Assembly: GCF_014645795.1 (NCBI RefSeq)
Contig: NZ_BMMK01000001.1
Span: 332,745-396,744 of the forward strand
DNA from: Longimycelium tulufanense
Lineage (GTDB): Bacteria > Actinomycetota > Actinomycetes > Mycobacteriales > Pseudonocardiaceae
Length of the DNA stretch: 64,000 nt
Direction of reading: 5' to 3'
The notes under the pieces were generated by a model, which saw nothing but the letters and a program-made list of their open reading frames with translations, made no database searches and was not told the DNA's origin. The position numbers and the translations under genes are program-made. Numbering within the stretch: position 1 is the first letter of the stretch; every line of letters starts with the position of its first letter. Below are positions 17,243 through 25,240 of this stretch, in pieces.

Positions 17243-17286
17243 CGCGGTGCCCGTGCCGACCCCCAACGTTCGGCACGGGCACCGCG
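17243..17286 (+). terminator. Terminator after gabD2
   Basis: CGCGGTGCCCGTGCCGA pairs perfectly with the copy ending at 17286 over about 16 bases across a nine-base loop, 25 bases after the stop codon. Confidence 0.85.
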
Positions 17287-17563
17287 TCCTCGCGCCACGC
17301 CGTGCGGCTTCTCTCTCGCCTCCCGTCCGATCCGGTGCGCTGGACCCCGGTTCCTTCCCTGTACCGGGAAGAAGTCCCGACCGCAGCATGCGACCTCGAC
17401 CAAGCTCGAAGTCAAGACCCCCGGATCGGGGCCGGGTCGCTGGGTTGGGTGGGTGCGCTGACCGCGCTCAAGATCCGGACGAAGGGCGGGAGCGGCTCGT
17501 GTGATCCGAAGTCGCGAGAGAAACTGGCCGCAATGTCCACTTGGGACGGAGTGGAGAAAGGTG
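17287..17563. other. Non-coding region between two terminators
   Basis: 277 bases between the gabD2 terminator and that of the solute-binding protein gene. No gene or clear regulatory signal was seen on either strand. Confidence 0.4.
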
Positions 17564-17610
17564 GCGGCGGGCCGCTATGGGGGAGAGTGGGGACAGTAGC
17601 GGCCCGCCGC
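17564..17610 (-). terminator. Terminator after the orphan substrate-binding lipoprotein gene
   Basis: GCGGCGGGCCGCTA (17564-17577) pairs perfectly with 17597-17610 around a 19-base loop, just past the stop at 17626. Confidence 0.75.
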
Positions 17611-17625
17611 GGTGGGGGAGGCTTC

Positions 17626-18639
17626 TCAGGCAGCCTTGATGAGGTCGGTGATGCGGAAACGGGTGGGAACGAGACCGAAGGTGTGCATGAGGTCGGCCAC
17701 CCGCTGGATCTTCACGGCGGTGAGGGAGGGTGGGTAGGAGCCAACCGACATCAGAGCGGCGGTCGACGGGTCGATGCCCGTGTAGCTGGGCAGGATCCGC
17801 TCGATCGCGGCGCGGTCGGCGGCCCGCTTCTGCGCCTCGACCAGGGCCCGCCGGAACGTCGCGAGGGTGCGCGGGTTCTGCTCGGCGAACCTGGCGGAAC
17901 AGGCGTACCCGGACAGTGGGATGTCCGCCGTCGGCCCGTCCGCGGTGTCGGCGAGGATCGCGATCCCCGAGCTGAGCCGCAGGTTGGTGATGAACGGCTC
18001 GATCAGCCATGCGGTGTCGACCTCGCCGCGCTCCAGCGCCCCACCCATGTCCTGGAACGGCATGTGCACCCACCGCACGTCGTCCTGGCGCACCCCGAGC
18101 GGAGTCATGATCGCGCTCGTGAGCAGCACCCCCAGGCCCTTGAGGTTGTTCACCGCGATCTTCGGCTGCTTTCTGTCCGGCAGCCGACGGAAGGCGGAGC
18201 GCTCGGGCACCACGAGCGCCGTCACGCCCGGCGATGCCTCATATGCCTCGCTCACGAACCGGATGTTGCCGCTGGCTCCGTAGTTGGTGAGCAGCGAGAC
18301 GTAGCTGTCGAACAACACGTCCACCGGACCGTCGTCCAGATCCACCTTGTTCTCGCCGGCCAGATCCATCTTCACCAGCTCGACGTCGAGGCCCGCACGG
18401 CTGAAGAGCCCCTGGCGGTCTGCCAGGTGCAACGGCGCGACGTCCGGCACGGGGAGCACGCCCACCCGCAGCGTGCTCCGTTCCGGCGGCCCGTCCGCCG
18501 CGCCGTTCTCGCCGGAGTCGCAGCCGGCCAGAAGCAACGCACCTCCCGCGATGAACCCGCCCCGCAGCAGGCCACGACGACCGAATCGGCGTTGCGAAAA
18601 CAGCACTGTGCCCTGCCCGGATAATTCGTCGTTACGCAT
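17626..18639 (-). CDS. Orphan ABC-type substrate-binding lipoprotein (SsuA/NMT1-like)
   Basis: 337 aa exported receptor. The N-terminus has a Tat-like RRFGRRGLLRGG and a lipobox LLLAGC with Cys40, predicting folded export and lipid anchoring. The mature domain has the SsuA/THI5/NMT1 pattern: LRVGVLPVPDVAPLHLADRQ, later KIAVNNLKGLGVLLTSAIM and GEVDTAWLIEPFI. Such receptors bind sulfonates, nitrate or pyrimidine-type ligands. No permease or ATPase gene is adjacent, so it either serves a remote transporter or acts as a sensor. ATG 18639 is preferred over an upstream start because the twin-arginine signal then sits near the N-terminus. Confidence 0.82.
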   Translation of the reverse strand: MRNDELSGQGTVLFSQRRFGRRGLLRGGFIAGGALLLAGCDSGENGAADGPPERSTLRVGVLPVPDVAPLHLADRQGLFSRAGLDVELVKMDLAGENKVDLDDGPVDVLFDSYVSLLTNYGASGNIRFVSEAYEASPGVTALVVPERSAFRRLPDRKQPKIAVNNLKGLGVLLTSAIMTPLGVRQDDVRWVHMPFQDMGGALERGEVDTAWLIEPFITNLRLSSGIAILADTADGPTADIPLSGYACSARFAEQNPRTLATFRRALVEAQKRAADRAAIERILPSYTGIDPSTAALMSVGSYPPSLTAVKIQRVADLMHTFGLVPTRFRITDLIKAA

Positions 18640-19106
18640 TCCCCATCCCCCGGCGTGTCGGAAACTGCCGCGCTGGCCTACCTGTCCGGTCCGCCAGCGC
18701 GACGCCCCCGAACCGCACGTTTCTGTGCTCGTGGTGCAGGGACGGTAGATGACGAAGGTCACTTCCGGAAGCTACCTTTGGCGTAATCCAAACGGAGCAA
18801 CATGGCTGCCTGGCGGCAAGAAAGTCGCAGGTCGGCATCGATTGGCCGGACCGTGCGCCGGGAAGCCGGCGTCATGGTACAAGGACGAACCATCGAAAGT
18901 TGGTGAGAATTGTCGGCAGATATCGAAGATTTGTTGGTTTTGTACATCAATGCATTGATAGTGATGCGATCGGTTGCGTTGTTGCAAAGAATTGGCGGCA
19001 ATGTGTTGTGTAGGCTCGGCCCCGGCGCGCCGGTGGGATGGGACGTCCGCCCCGGCGGTCCATGGCGCAGGGGCCGGCCGGAGGGACGTTGTCGGCGTGC
19101 GGACAC
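18640..19106. other. AT-rich non-coding island with a 14-base palindrome
   Basis: From about 18770 to 19010 the base composition falls well below the surroundings (roughly 45 percent GC by eye). At 18946-18959 lies a perfect palindrome ATCAATGCATTGAT. No ORF is supported. The island sits upstream of the minus-strand solute-binding protein gene and probably contains its promoter. It may also mark foreign DNA. Confidence 0.5.
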
Positions 19107-19149
19107 GCCTGGTGCCCCGCACTCCTCGGGCTGGGGCGGGGCACCAGGC
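19107..19149 (-). terminator. Terminator downstream of the acyl-CoA carboxylase operon
   Basis: A perfect 14-base stem (GCCTGGTGCCCCGC with its complement at 19136-19149) and a 15-base loop. It lies 180 bases beyond the last stop of the minus-strand operon and upstream of the gene fragment at 19202. Confidence 0.65.
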
Positions 19150-19201
19150 CAGTCACCCGCTGGTGTCGGGCGCAACGAGTCTCTTGTGTCGCTGGTGTGC
19201 T

Positions 19202-19320
19202 GATGTGCCCGGCGACTGCCGCACGCACCGACTGGGTGCTGGAGAAGATGGTCGACGAGCAGGTCGCCCGGATGTTCCCGGCCGTGACCGAGCCGGTGCG
19301 CAAACAGACCTGCTGGCCGG
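19202..19320 (+). pseudogene. Possible gene fragment
   Basis: The + frame reads RTDWVLEKMVDEQVARMFP and continues with mostly G/C third positions, looking like a genuine protein segment of about 37 residues. It has no upstream start with support and then runs antisense into the acyl-CoA dehydrogenase gene at 19326. It is probably the stump of a deleted gene. The family is not recognised. Confidence 0.3.
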
Positions 19321-19325
19321 ATTTA

Positions 19326-20480
19326 CTAGTACGACCGTTGCAGGCCGAGCGTGTGCTGGGCGACGAAGTTGAGGATCATCTCCCGGCTGACCGGAGCGAT
19401 CTGGGCGGCGCGAACCGCACCCAATAGCGGTCCGACGCCGTACTCGGCCGTCATCCCGTTACCACCGTGCACCTGGATCGCCGTGTTGACAGCGTCGAAT
19501 GCGCTTTCGGCCGCGGTGTACTTGGCGATGTTCGCGCTCTCACCGGCGGTCGGGTCGTCCTGGTCGTAGGCCCAGGCGGCGCGGGACACCGCGAGCCGGG
19601 CCAGATCGACCTCCATGTGTGCCCTGGCCAGCGGATGCGCGAGCGCCTGATGCGCGCCGAGCGTGGTGTCCCAGACCGACCGGCTGTTCGCGTACTCGAT
19701 GCCCTTGCGGACGGCGTACCGGCCGATACCGCAGCAGTAGGCGGCCACGGTGATGCGCTCGGGGTTCAAACCGGCGAACAGCGCGGCGAGCGCGGCGTCC
19801 TCGCCCCCGACGAGCGCGTCCGACGGCAGGCGCGCCTCGTCGAAGTGGACGCTGAACTGTCGTTCCGGCGAGACCAGTGCCATGGGAATCGGGTGGAACT
19901 CCATCCCCGGTGTGTCGGTGGGTACGACGAACAACGCCGGCTGCAGCTTGCCGGTCCTGGTGTCCTCCATGCGCGCGACCACCAGCGTGGCGTCGGATTC
20001 GTCGACCCCGGAGATGAAGACCTTGCTGCCGCTGAGCCGCCAGCCGTCACCGTCGCGTCGTGCCGTGGTGGTGAGGCGGTGGAAGTTGGAACCCGCGTCG
20101 GGCTCGGTGATCGCGAACGACATCTTCAGCGACCCGTCCGCGAAGCCGGGGAGCCAGGTCCTCTTCTGCTCGTCTGTTCCCGACTTCGCGATGACGGTGG
20201 CGGCGATTGCGGGTGAGACGACGAGGAGGAGCAGCGGGCAGCCACCGGCGGCCAGTTCCTCGCACACGATCGACAACTCGGTGATGCCGGCGCCACCACC
20301 GCCATACTCGGTCGGCACCGCCACACCGAGGTAGCCGAGCTTGCCCGCCTCGGTCCACAGCTCGGTGGTCGGCTGCCCGGCCGTGGCCTTCTCGACCAGG
20401 TATCGATGCCCGTACCGGGCGGCCAGCGCGGCCACCGCCGCCCGCAGCGCCCGCTGCTCCTCGCTTTCCCGGAACTCCAT
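19326..20480 (-). CDS. Acyl-CoA dehydrogenase (operon last gene)
   Basis: 384 aa FAD flavoprotein that introduces a 2,3-double bond into an acyl-CoA. It has the N-terminal helical domain (RESEEQRALRAAVAALAARYG), the flavin-contact strand SFAITEPDAGSNFHRLTT, LSGSKVFISGV, and the C-terminal AIQVHGGNGMTAEYGVGPLL. The start is ATG 20480, where homology begins. It is separated from the upstream carboxylase gene by 55 bases and is the last gene of the operon. Substrate class is inferred from context: a branched or isoprenoid acyl-CoA whose 3-methyl enoyl product would be carboxylated by the operon carboxylase. Confidence 0.88.
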   Translation of the reverse strand: MEFRESEEQRALRAAVAALAARYGHRYLVEKATAGQPTTELWTEAGKLGYLGVAVPTEYGGGGAGITELSIVCEELAAGGCPLLLLVVSPAIAATVIAKSGTDEQKRTWLPGFADGSLKMSFAITEPDAGSNFHRLTTTARRDGDGWRLSGSKVFISGVDESDATLVVARMEDTRTGKLQPALFVVPTDTPGMEFHPIPMALVSPERQFSVHFDEARLPSDALVGGEDAALAALFAGLNPERITVAAYCCGIGRYAVRKGIEYANSRSVWDTTLGAHQALAHPLARAHMEVDLARLAVSRAAWAYDQDDPTAGESANIAKYTAAESAFDAVNTAIQVHGGNGMTAEYGVGPLLGAVRAAQIAPVSREMILNFVAQHTLGLQRSY

Positions 20481-20535
20481 CCCGATCTCCCTCCAGGAGG
20501 TGTCCAGCCCCCGCGCCCCACCGGGCGGAACCGGC

Positions 20536-22503
20536 TCAGGACACGATGGCCAAGACCTCTCCCGCGTCGACCTGTGCCCCGGCCGACACCTTGATCGCAC
20601 GAACGACGCCGTCCACCGGGGAACGCACCGCGTGCCGCATCTTCATCGCCTCCAGGACCAGCAACGGCTGCCCGGCGCGAACGTCCTCGCCCTCGGTGAC
20701 CTCGATCTCGGCGACCGCACCGGGCATCGGGGCCAGCAACGACCCCTCCGCAACGACCGAGCCCGGCTCGACGAGGCGGGGAACCCGCCGCAACACCACC
20801 GAGCCGAGAACGGAGTCGACATGGACGTCGTCGCCGTAGGACTCGACCAGGAACCGGCGGTGAACGCCGGCGGTGTCGAGCACCACCTGATGCGGTTCGA
20901 CGGAGACGAGACGAATACCTTCCAGCCCCGCCACCTCGAGACCACCCCGGCCGAGCCGGTACCGGACCTCGACACGGCCGTCCCGCGTGGTGAACTCCTT
21001 GTGCTCCAACTGGGAAGGCAGGTTTCGCCACCCGATGGGGACACCGGGCTGCACAACGCTCGCCACCCGATTCCCTGCTGCCCCGGCCAGCGCCGCAGCA
21101 AGCGCGGACAGCACGCGCGCCTGCTCGTCGGCAAGTGGTGCCGCAAGCGCGTCAGGACCATGGGTGGCCAGGAATGCGGTGTCCGTGTCGCCTGCCAGGA
21201 ACGCCGGATGGCGCAGTACGCGCACCAGAAGATCACGGTTGGTGTGTGGGCCGTGAATCCGCGCACCGGCCAGTGCGCCGGCCAGCCGGCGGGCAGCCTC
21301 GGTCCTGCTCGGTGCCCAGGAGATCAGCTTGGCCAGCATGGGGTCGTAATGGACGCTGACCACCGATCCGTCGACCACACCGGAGTCCAGGCGAAGTCCG
21401 CGTTCCACCGCGCCGATCCCGAACTCGACGTCCACACCGGGCACGTCGAAGCGGTGCAGCGGCCCGCTGCCAGGTCGCCAGTCCTGCGCGGGATCCTCGG
21501 CGTAGAGCCGAACCTCGATGGCATGGCCACGTGCGGACGGTGGCTGCGCATCCAGGGCCGCCCCCTCGGCCACCGCGAGCTGCCACCGCACAAGGTCCAC
21601 GCCGGTCACGCACTCGGTCACCGGGTGTTCCACCTGCAACCGTGTGTTGGTTTCCAGGAAGTAGAACCTGCCGTCGTCGCCCAGCAGGAACTCCACGGTA
21701 CCGGCGCCCACGTAGCCGATCGCCTTCGCCGCGGCCACCGCCGCCGAACACATCGCCGCACGCAGCTCGGGACCGACGGCCGGGGATGGCGACTCCTCGA
21801 CGACCTTCTGGTAACGCCGCTGGATCGAACACTCACGCTCGCCCAACGCCCACACGGTGCCGTGCGAGTCCGCCAGGACCTGGACCTCGACGTGCCGTCC
21901 CCGCTCCAGGTAACGCTCGCAGAAAACCGTTCCGTCACCGAAGGCGGCCGATGCCTCGGCGCGCGCCGTGGCCACCGCCGCCGGCAGCTCCTCCAGGGAA
22001 CGGACGACCCGCATCCCACGACCACCGCCCCCGGCGGCGGCCTTCACGAGAACGGGAAGGTGATGCTCTGCGACGTGGTCCGGGTCGATCTCGGCAAGCA
22101 CCGGAACCCCGGCGTCGGCCAGCAGGTGCTTCGCCCGGACCTTGTCGCCCATCGCCTCGATCGCCGCGGGCGGGGGCCCCACCCAGGTCAGGCCGGCCCG
22201 CTCGACTTCCCGTGCGAAATCGGCGTTCTCGGACAGGAACCCGTAGCCCGGATGCACCGCGTCCGCACCCGCGTCCAGCGCGGCCTGGACGAGCAGATCC
22301 CCACGCAGGTAGGTGGCGGTCGGAGCATCGCCCGGTAGACGCACCGCCAGATCCGCCTCCGCCACGTGCGGGGAGCGCTCGTCAGTGTCCGAGAACACCG
22401 CGACCGGGGAGACCCCCAGCGCACGGCAGGTTCGCACGACCCGGCGGGCGATCTCGCCGCGGTTCGCTATCAGCAGACGGGAAATCACGATGCGCCCCCT
22501 CAC
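20536..22503 (-). CDS. Acyl-CoA carboxylase alpha subunit (biotin carboxylase plus biotin carrier)
   Basis: 655 aa ATP-dependent biotin carboxylase fused to its carrier. Biotin carboxylase: SRLLIANRGEIARRVVRTCR, ATP-grasp loop KAAAGGGGRGMRVV, and catalytic FLETNTRLQVEHPVTE. A BCCP domain at the C-terminus carries the biotinylated lysine in LEAMKMRHAV. The length and domain order fit 3-methylcrotonyl-CoA (LiuD) or geranyl-CoA (AtuF) carboxylase alpha subunits. The GTG start at 22503 overlaps the stop of the beta-subunit gene (GTGA), ensuring coupled synthesis. Confidence 0.93.
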   Translation of the reverse strand: MRGRIVISRLLIANRGEIARRVVRTCRALGVSPVAVFSDTDERSPHVAEADLAVRLPGDAPTATYLRGDLLVQAALDAGADAVHPGYGFLSENADFAREVERAGLTWVGPPPAAIEAMGDKVRAKHLLADAGVPVLAEIDPDHVAEHHLPVLVKAAAGGGGRGMRVVRSLEELPAAVATARAEASAAFGDGTVFCERYLERGRHVEVQVLADSHGTVWALGERECSIQRRYQKVVEESPSPAVGPELRAAMCSAAVAAAKAIGYVGAGTVEFLLGDDGRFYFLETNTRLQVEHPVTECVTGVDLVRWQLAVAEGAALDAQPPSARGHAIEVRLYAEDPAQDWRPGSGPLHRFDVPGVDVEFGIGAVERGLRLDSGVVDGSVVSVHYDPMLAKLISWAPSRTEAARRLAGALAGARIHGPHTNRDLLVRVLRHPAFLAGDTDTAFLATHGPDALAAPLADEQARVLSALAAALAGAAGNRVASVVQPGVPIGWRNLPSQLEHKEFTTRDGRVEVRYRLGRGGLEVAGLEGIRLVSVEPHQVVLDTAGVHRRFLVESYGDDVHVDSVLGSVVLRRVPRLVEPGSVVAEGSLLAPMPGAVAEIEVTEGEDVRAGQPLLVLEAMKMRHAVRSPVDGVVRAIKVSAGAQVDAGEVLAIVS

Positions 22504-24098
22504 ATCCGGAACACGCCGAACCGATCCGTTCCCCGGATCGGTGCGTTGTGAATGATCGAGAGACAGATACCGAGCACGGTGCGGGTGTCCCGCGGATCGA
22601 TGATCCCGTCGTCGTAGAGGCGGCCGGACAGGAACGGGGCCAACGACTGTTGCTCGATCTGCTGCTCGACCATCGCCCGCAGGTTGCGGTCTGTCTCCTC
22701 GTCGTAGGGCTGCCCCTTTGCCGCGGCCGCCTGCCTGGCAACGATCGACAACACACCGGCGAGCTGAGCCGGACCCATCACCGCCGACTTGGCGTTGGGC
22801 CAGGTGAACAGGAAGCGTGGGTCATAGGCCCGGCCGCACATCCCGTAGTTGCCGGCGCCGTACGAGGCGCCCATGACGACCGTCAGGTGGGGCACGGTGC
22901 TGTTGGACACCGCGTTGATCATTGCCGCGCCGTGCTTGATGATCCCGGCCTGCTCGTACTTCTTGCCGACCATGTAACCGGTCGTGTTCTGCAGGAACAG
23001 CAACGGGATGTCGGCGGAGTTGGCGAGCTGGATGAACTGGGTCGCCTTCTGTGACTCGGCGCTGAACAGCACCCCGCGCGCGTTAGCCAGAACGCCGATC
23101 GGGTATCCGTGCAGCGACGCCCAACCGGTGACGAGGCTGGTTCCGTAGCGCGGCTTGAACTCGTCGAAGTCCGAGTCATCAACCAGGCGCGCGATCACCT
23201 CTCTGGGGTCAAAAGGCGTGCGCAGGTCGGTTGGTACGATGCCGAGCAGCTCCTCGGCGTCGTAGCGGGGTTCGACCGGCGGCACCGACGGTCCGGGGCC
23301 CAGCTTGCGCCAGTTGAGGCGGGCCACGATGCGTCGACCGATCCGCAACGCGTCGTGCTCGTCCTCGGCGAAGTAGTCGGCCAGACCCGAGGTGCGGGCG
23401 TGCATCTCCGCACCGCCCAGCTCCTCGTCGTTGCTCTCCTCGCCGGTGGCCATCTTCACCAGCGGCGGACCGGCGAGGAACACCTTGGCCCGCTCCTTGA
23501 CCATGACGACGTGGTCCGACATCCCGGGGATGTAGGCCCCGCCGGCCGTGGAGTTGCCGAAGACGAGGGTCACGGTGGGAAGGCGAGCGGCGGAGGCCCG
23601 AGTGAGGTCGCGGAACACCCGCCCGCCGGGGATGAAGATCTCGCTCTGGCTGGGCAGGTCGGCGCCACCGGACTCGACGAGGTTGATGACCGGAAGCCGG
23701 TTGTCGGCCGCGATGTCGGTGGCACGAAATGTCTTGCGCAGTGTCCAGGGGTTACTCGCGCCACCACGAACCGTCGGGTCGTTCGCGACGATCAGGCACT
23801 CGACACCGGAGACGACCCCGATGCCGGTGACCACGCTGGCACCCACCGTGTAGTCGGTGCCCCAGGCCGCGAGTGGGGAGAGCTCGAGGAACGCCGTGTC
23901 GGGATCGATCAGGAGCTCGATGCGTTCCCGGGCCAGCAGCTTGCCGCGCCCGTGGTGCCGGTCGACGTACTTCGGGCCGCCGCCGGCCAGTGCCTTGGCG
24001 TGCTCGGCGGCCAGCTCCTCGAGCCTGGCCAGCATCGCCTCCCGGTTCGCCGCGAACTCCGGCGAGGCCGTGTCCAACGTGGACCTGAGAAGGGTCAT
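22500..24098 (-). CDS. Acyl-CoA carboxylase beta subunit (carboxyltransferase)
   Basis: 532 aa carboxyltransferase that moves CO2 from biotin to the acyl-CoA. It has two crotonase-like halves. Landmarks are RHHGRGKLLARERIELLIDP, LVESGGADLPSQSEIFIPGG, NSTAGGAYIPGMSDH and FLQNTTGYMVGKKYE, as in methylcrotonyl-CoA and geranyl-CoA carboxylase beta subunits (LiuB/AtuC), in contrast to propionyl-CoA carboxylase. ATG 24098 overlaps the preceding dehydrogenase stop (ATGA), and its own stop overlaps the alpha-subunit start. Confidence 0.92.
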   Translation of the reverse strand: MTLLRSTLDTASPEFAANREAMLARLEELAAEHAKALAGGGPKYVDRHHGRGKLLARERIELLIDPDTAFLELSPLAAWGTDYTVGASVVTGIGVVSGVECLIVANDPTVRGGASNPWTLRKTFRATDIAADNRLPVINLVESGGADLPSQSEIFIPGGRVFRDLTRASAARLPTVTLVFGNSTAGGAYIPGMSDHVVMVKERAKVFLAGPPLVKMATGEESNDEELGGAEMHARTSGLADYFAEDEHDALRIGRRIVARLNWRKLGPGPSVPPVEPRYDAEELLGIVPTDLRTPFDPREVIARLVDDSDFDEFKPRYGTSLVTGWASLHGYPIGVLANARGVLFSAESQKATQFIQLANSADIPLLFLQNTTGYMVGKKYEQAGIIKHGAAMINAVSNSTVPHLTVVMGASYGAGNYGMCGRAYDPRFLFTWPNAKSAVMGPAQLAGVLSIVARQAAAAKGQPYDEETDRNLRAMVEQQIEQQSLAPFLSGRLYDDGIIDPRDTRTVLGICLSIIHNAPIRGTDRFGVFRM

Positions 24099-25240
24099 GC
24101 CGTGTACCCCATCCGTCGTGCCGCCAGCTCGGCCAGGACCTCGGTGGCACCCCCGCCGATGCCGAGGATCCGGGCATCCCGGTAGTGCCGCTCGACCTCG
24201 GCGTCGCGCATGTAGCCGAAACCACCGTGGAGCTGCACCGCGGCGTCGACCACCTGCTGGCACGCCGCCACTGCCGCGTTCTTGGCCATACAGACCTGGG
24301 CGACAACCTCCTCACCGGCCGCGATCCGGGCCCCGACGGCCCGGGTGTAGGTACGGGCCAGCTCGATCTGCTGGGTCATCTCCACGAGCCGGTGGCGCAC
24401 CAGCTGCCGGGACACCAGCGGACGGCCGAACGTGCTGCGCGCGCGCACCCAGTCCAGGGTCAGGTCGAGGCAACGCTGGGCGGTCGCGTACGCCTGCACG
24501 GCGAGGGACAGGCGCTCGACCTGGAACTGCCGCATCAACGAGACAAAGCCCAGATCCTGGTCGCCGACCAGGTTCGTGACGGGCACGCGCGCGTCGACGA
24601 GCGACAGCTCCGCCGTGTCGGAGCAGTGCCAGCCCATCTTTTCCAGCCGGCGGCTGGCAGTGAAACCGGGCGTGCCACGCTCGACCACGAGCAGGCTGAT
24701 CCCGTCGTGGCCCGGGCCGCCGGTCCGTACCGCCGTGGTGACGAAGTCGGCGCGGATGCCCGAGGTGATGAAGGTTTTCGTCCCGTTGACCACGAAATGG
24801 TCACCATCGCGGACGGCCGCGGTGCGCAACGCGGCGACATCCGACCCGCCGTCGGGTTCGGTGACGGCCAGCGCGCCGATCAGTTCACCGGCGAGCGTGG
24901 GGCGGACGAACCGCTCCACCAGGTCGGGGTTGCCGGAGTCGACGATGTGCGGAAGGGCGATGCCGTGGGTGAGCAGGGCGGCGACGAGACCCGAGGAGCC
25001 ACCGGCCTCGATGAGTTCCTCGGTGACGACAACGGTGTCCAGGAGATCGCCGCCGCTACCGCCCACCGGCTCCGGGAAGCCGATACCGAGTAGTCCCAGT
25101 TCCGCGGCCGCGTGGTGCAGCGCACGCGGGACCTCCCCGGACCGCTCCCACTCGGACAGGTGCGGCACGACCTCGCGATGGACGAACCGTCGCACAGTCT
25201 CCCGTAGGGTGCGGCGCTCCGGTGTGTCGAAGACGTTCAC
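24095..25240 (-). CDS. Acyl-CoA dehydrogenase (operon fourth gene)
   Basis: 381 aa FAD-dependent acyl-CoA dehydrogenase. Motifs are GALAVTEPDGGSDVAALRT (flavin and substrate contacts), VNGTKTFITSGIRADFVTTA, and AVQLHGGFGYMRDAEVERHY near the C-terminus. The GTG start at 25240 overlaps the AtuA-like gene stop (GTGA). It is only distantly similar to the other dehydrogenase of the operon, so the two probably act on different intermediates, or one is a citronellyl/isovaleryl-type enzyme and the other handles a later step. The exact substrate is not visible. Confidence 0.88.
   Translation of the reverse strand: MNVFDTPERRTLRETVRRFVHREVVPHLSEWERSGEVPRALHHAAAELGLLGIGFPEPVGGSGGDLLDTVVVTEELIEAGGSSGLVAALLTHGIALPHIVDSGNPDLVERFVRPTLAGELIGALAVTEPDGGSDVAALRTAAVRDGDHFVVNGTKTFITSGIRADFVTTAVRTGGPGHDGISLLVVERGTPGFTASRRLEKMGWHCSDTAELSLVDARVPVTNLVGDQDLGFVSLMRQFQVERLSLAVQAYATAQRCLDLTLDWVRARSTFGRPLVSRQLVRHRLVEMTQQIELARTYTRAVGARIAAGEEVVAQVCMAKNAAVAACQQVVDAAVQLHGGFGYMRDAEVERHYRDARILGIGGGATEVLAELAARRMGYTA

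Noticed and set aside
19202-19427. A functional protein gene over the fragment at 19202
   Set aside because: The frame runs antisense into the end of the acyl-CoA dehydrogenase gene and lacks an upstream start region with coding-type usage; kept only as a possible stump.
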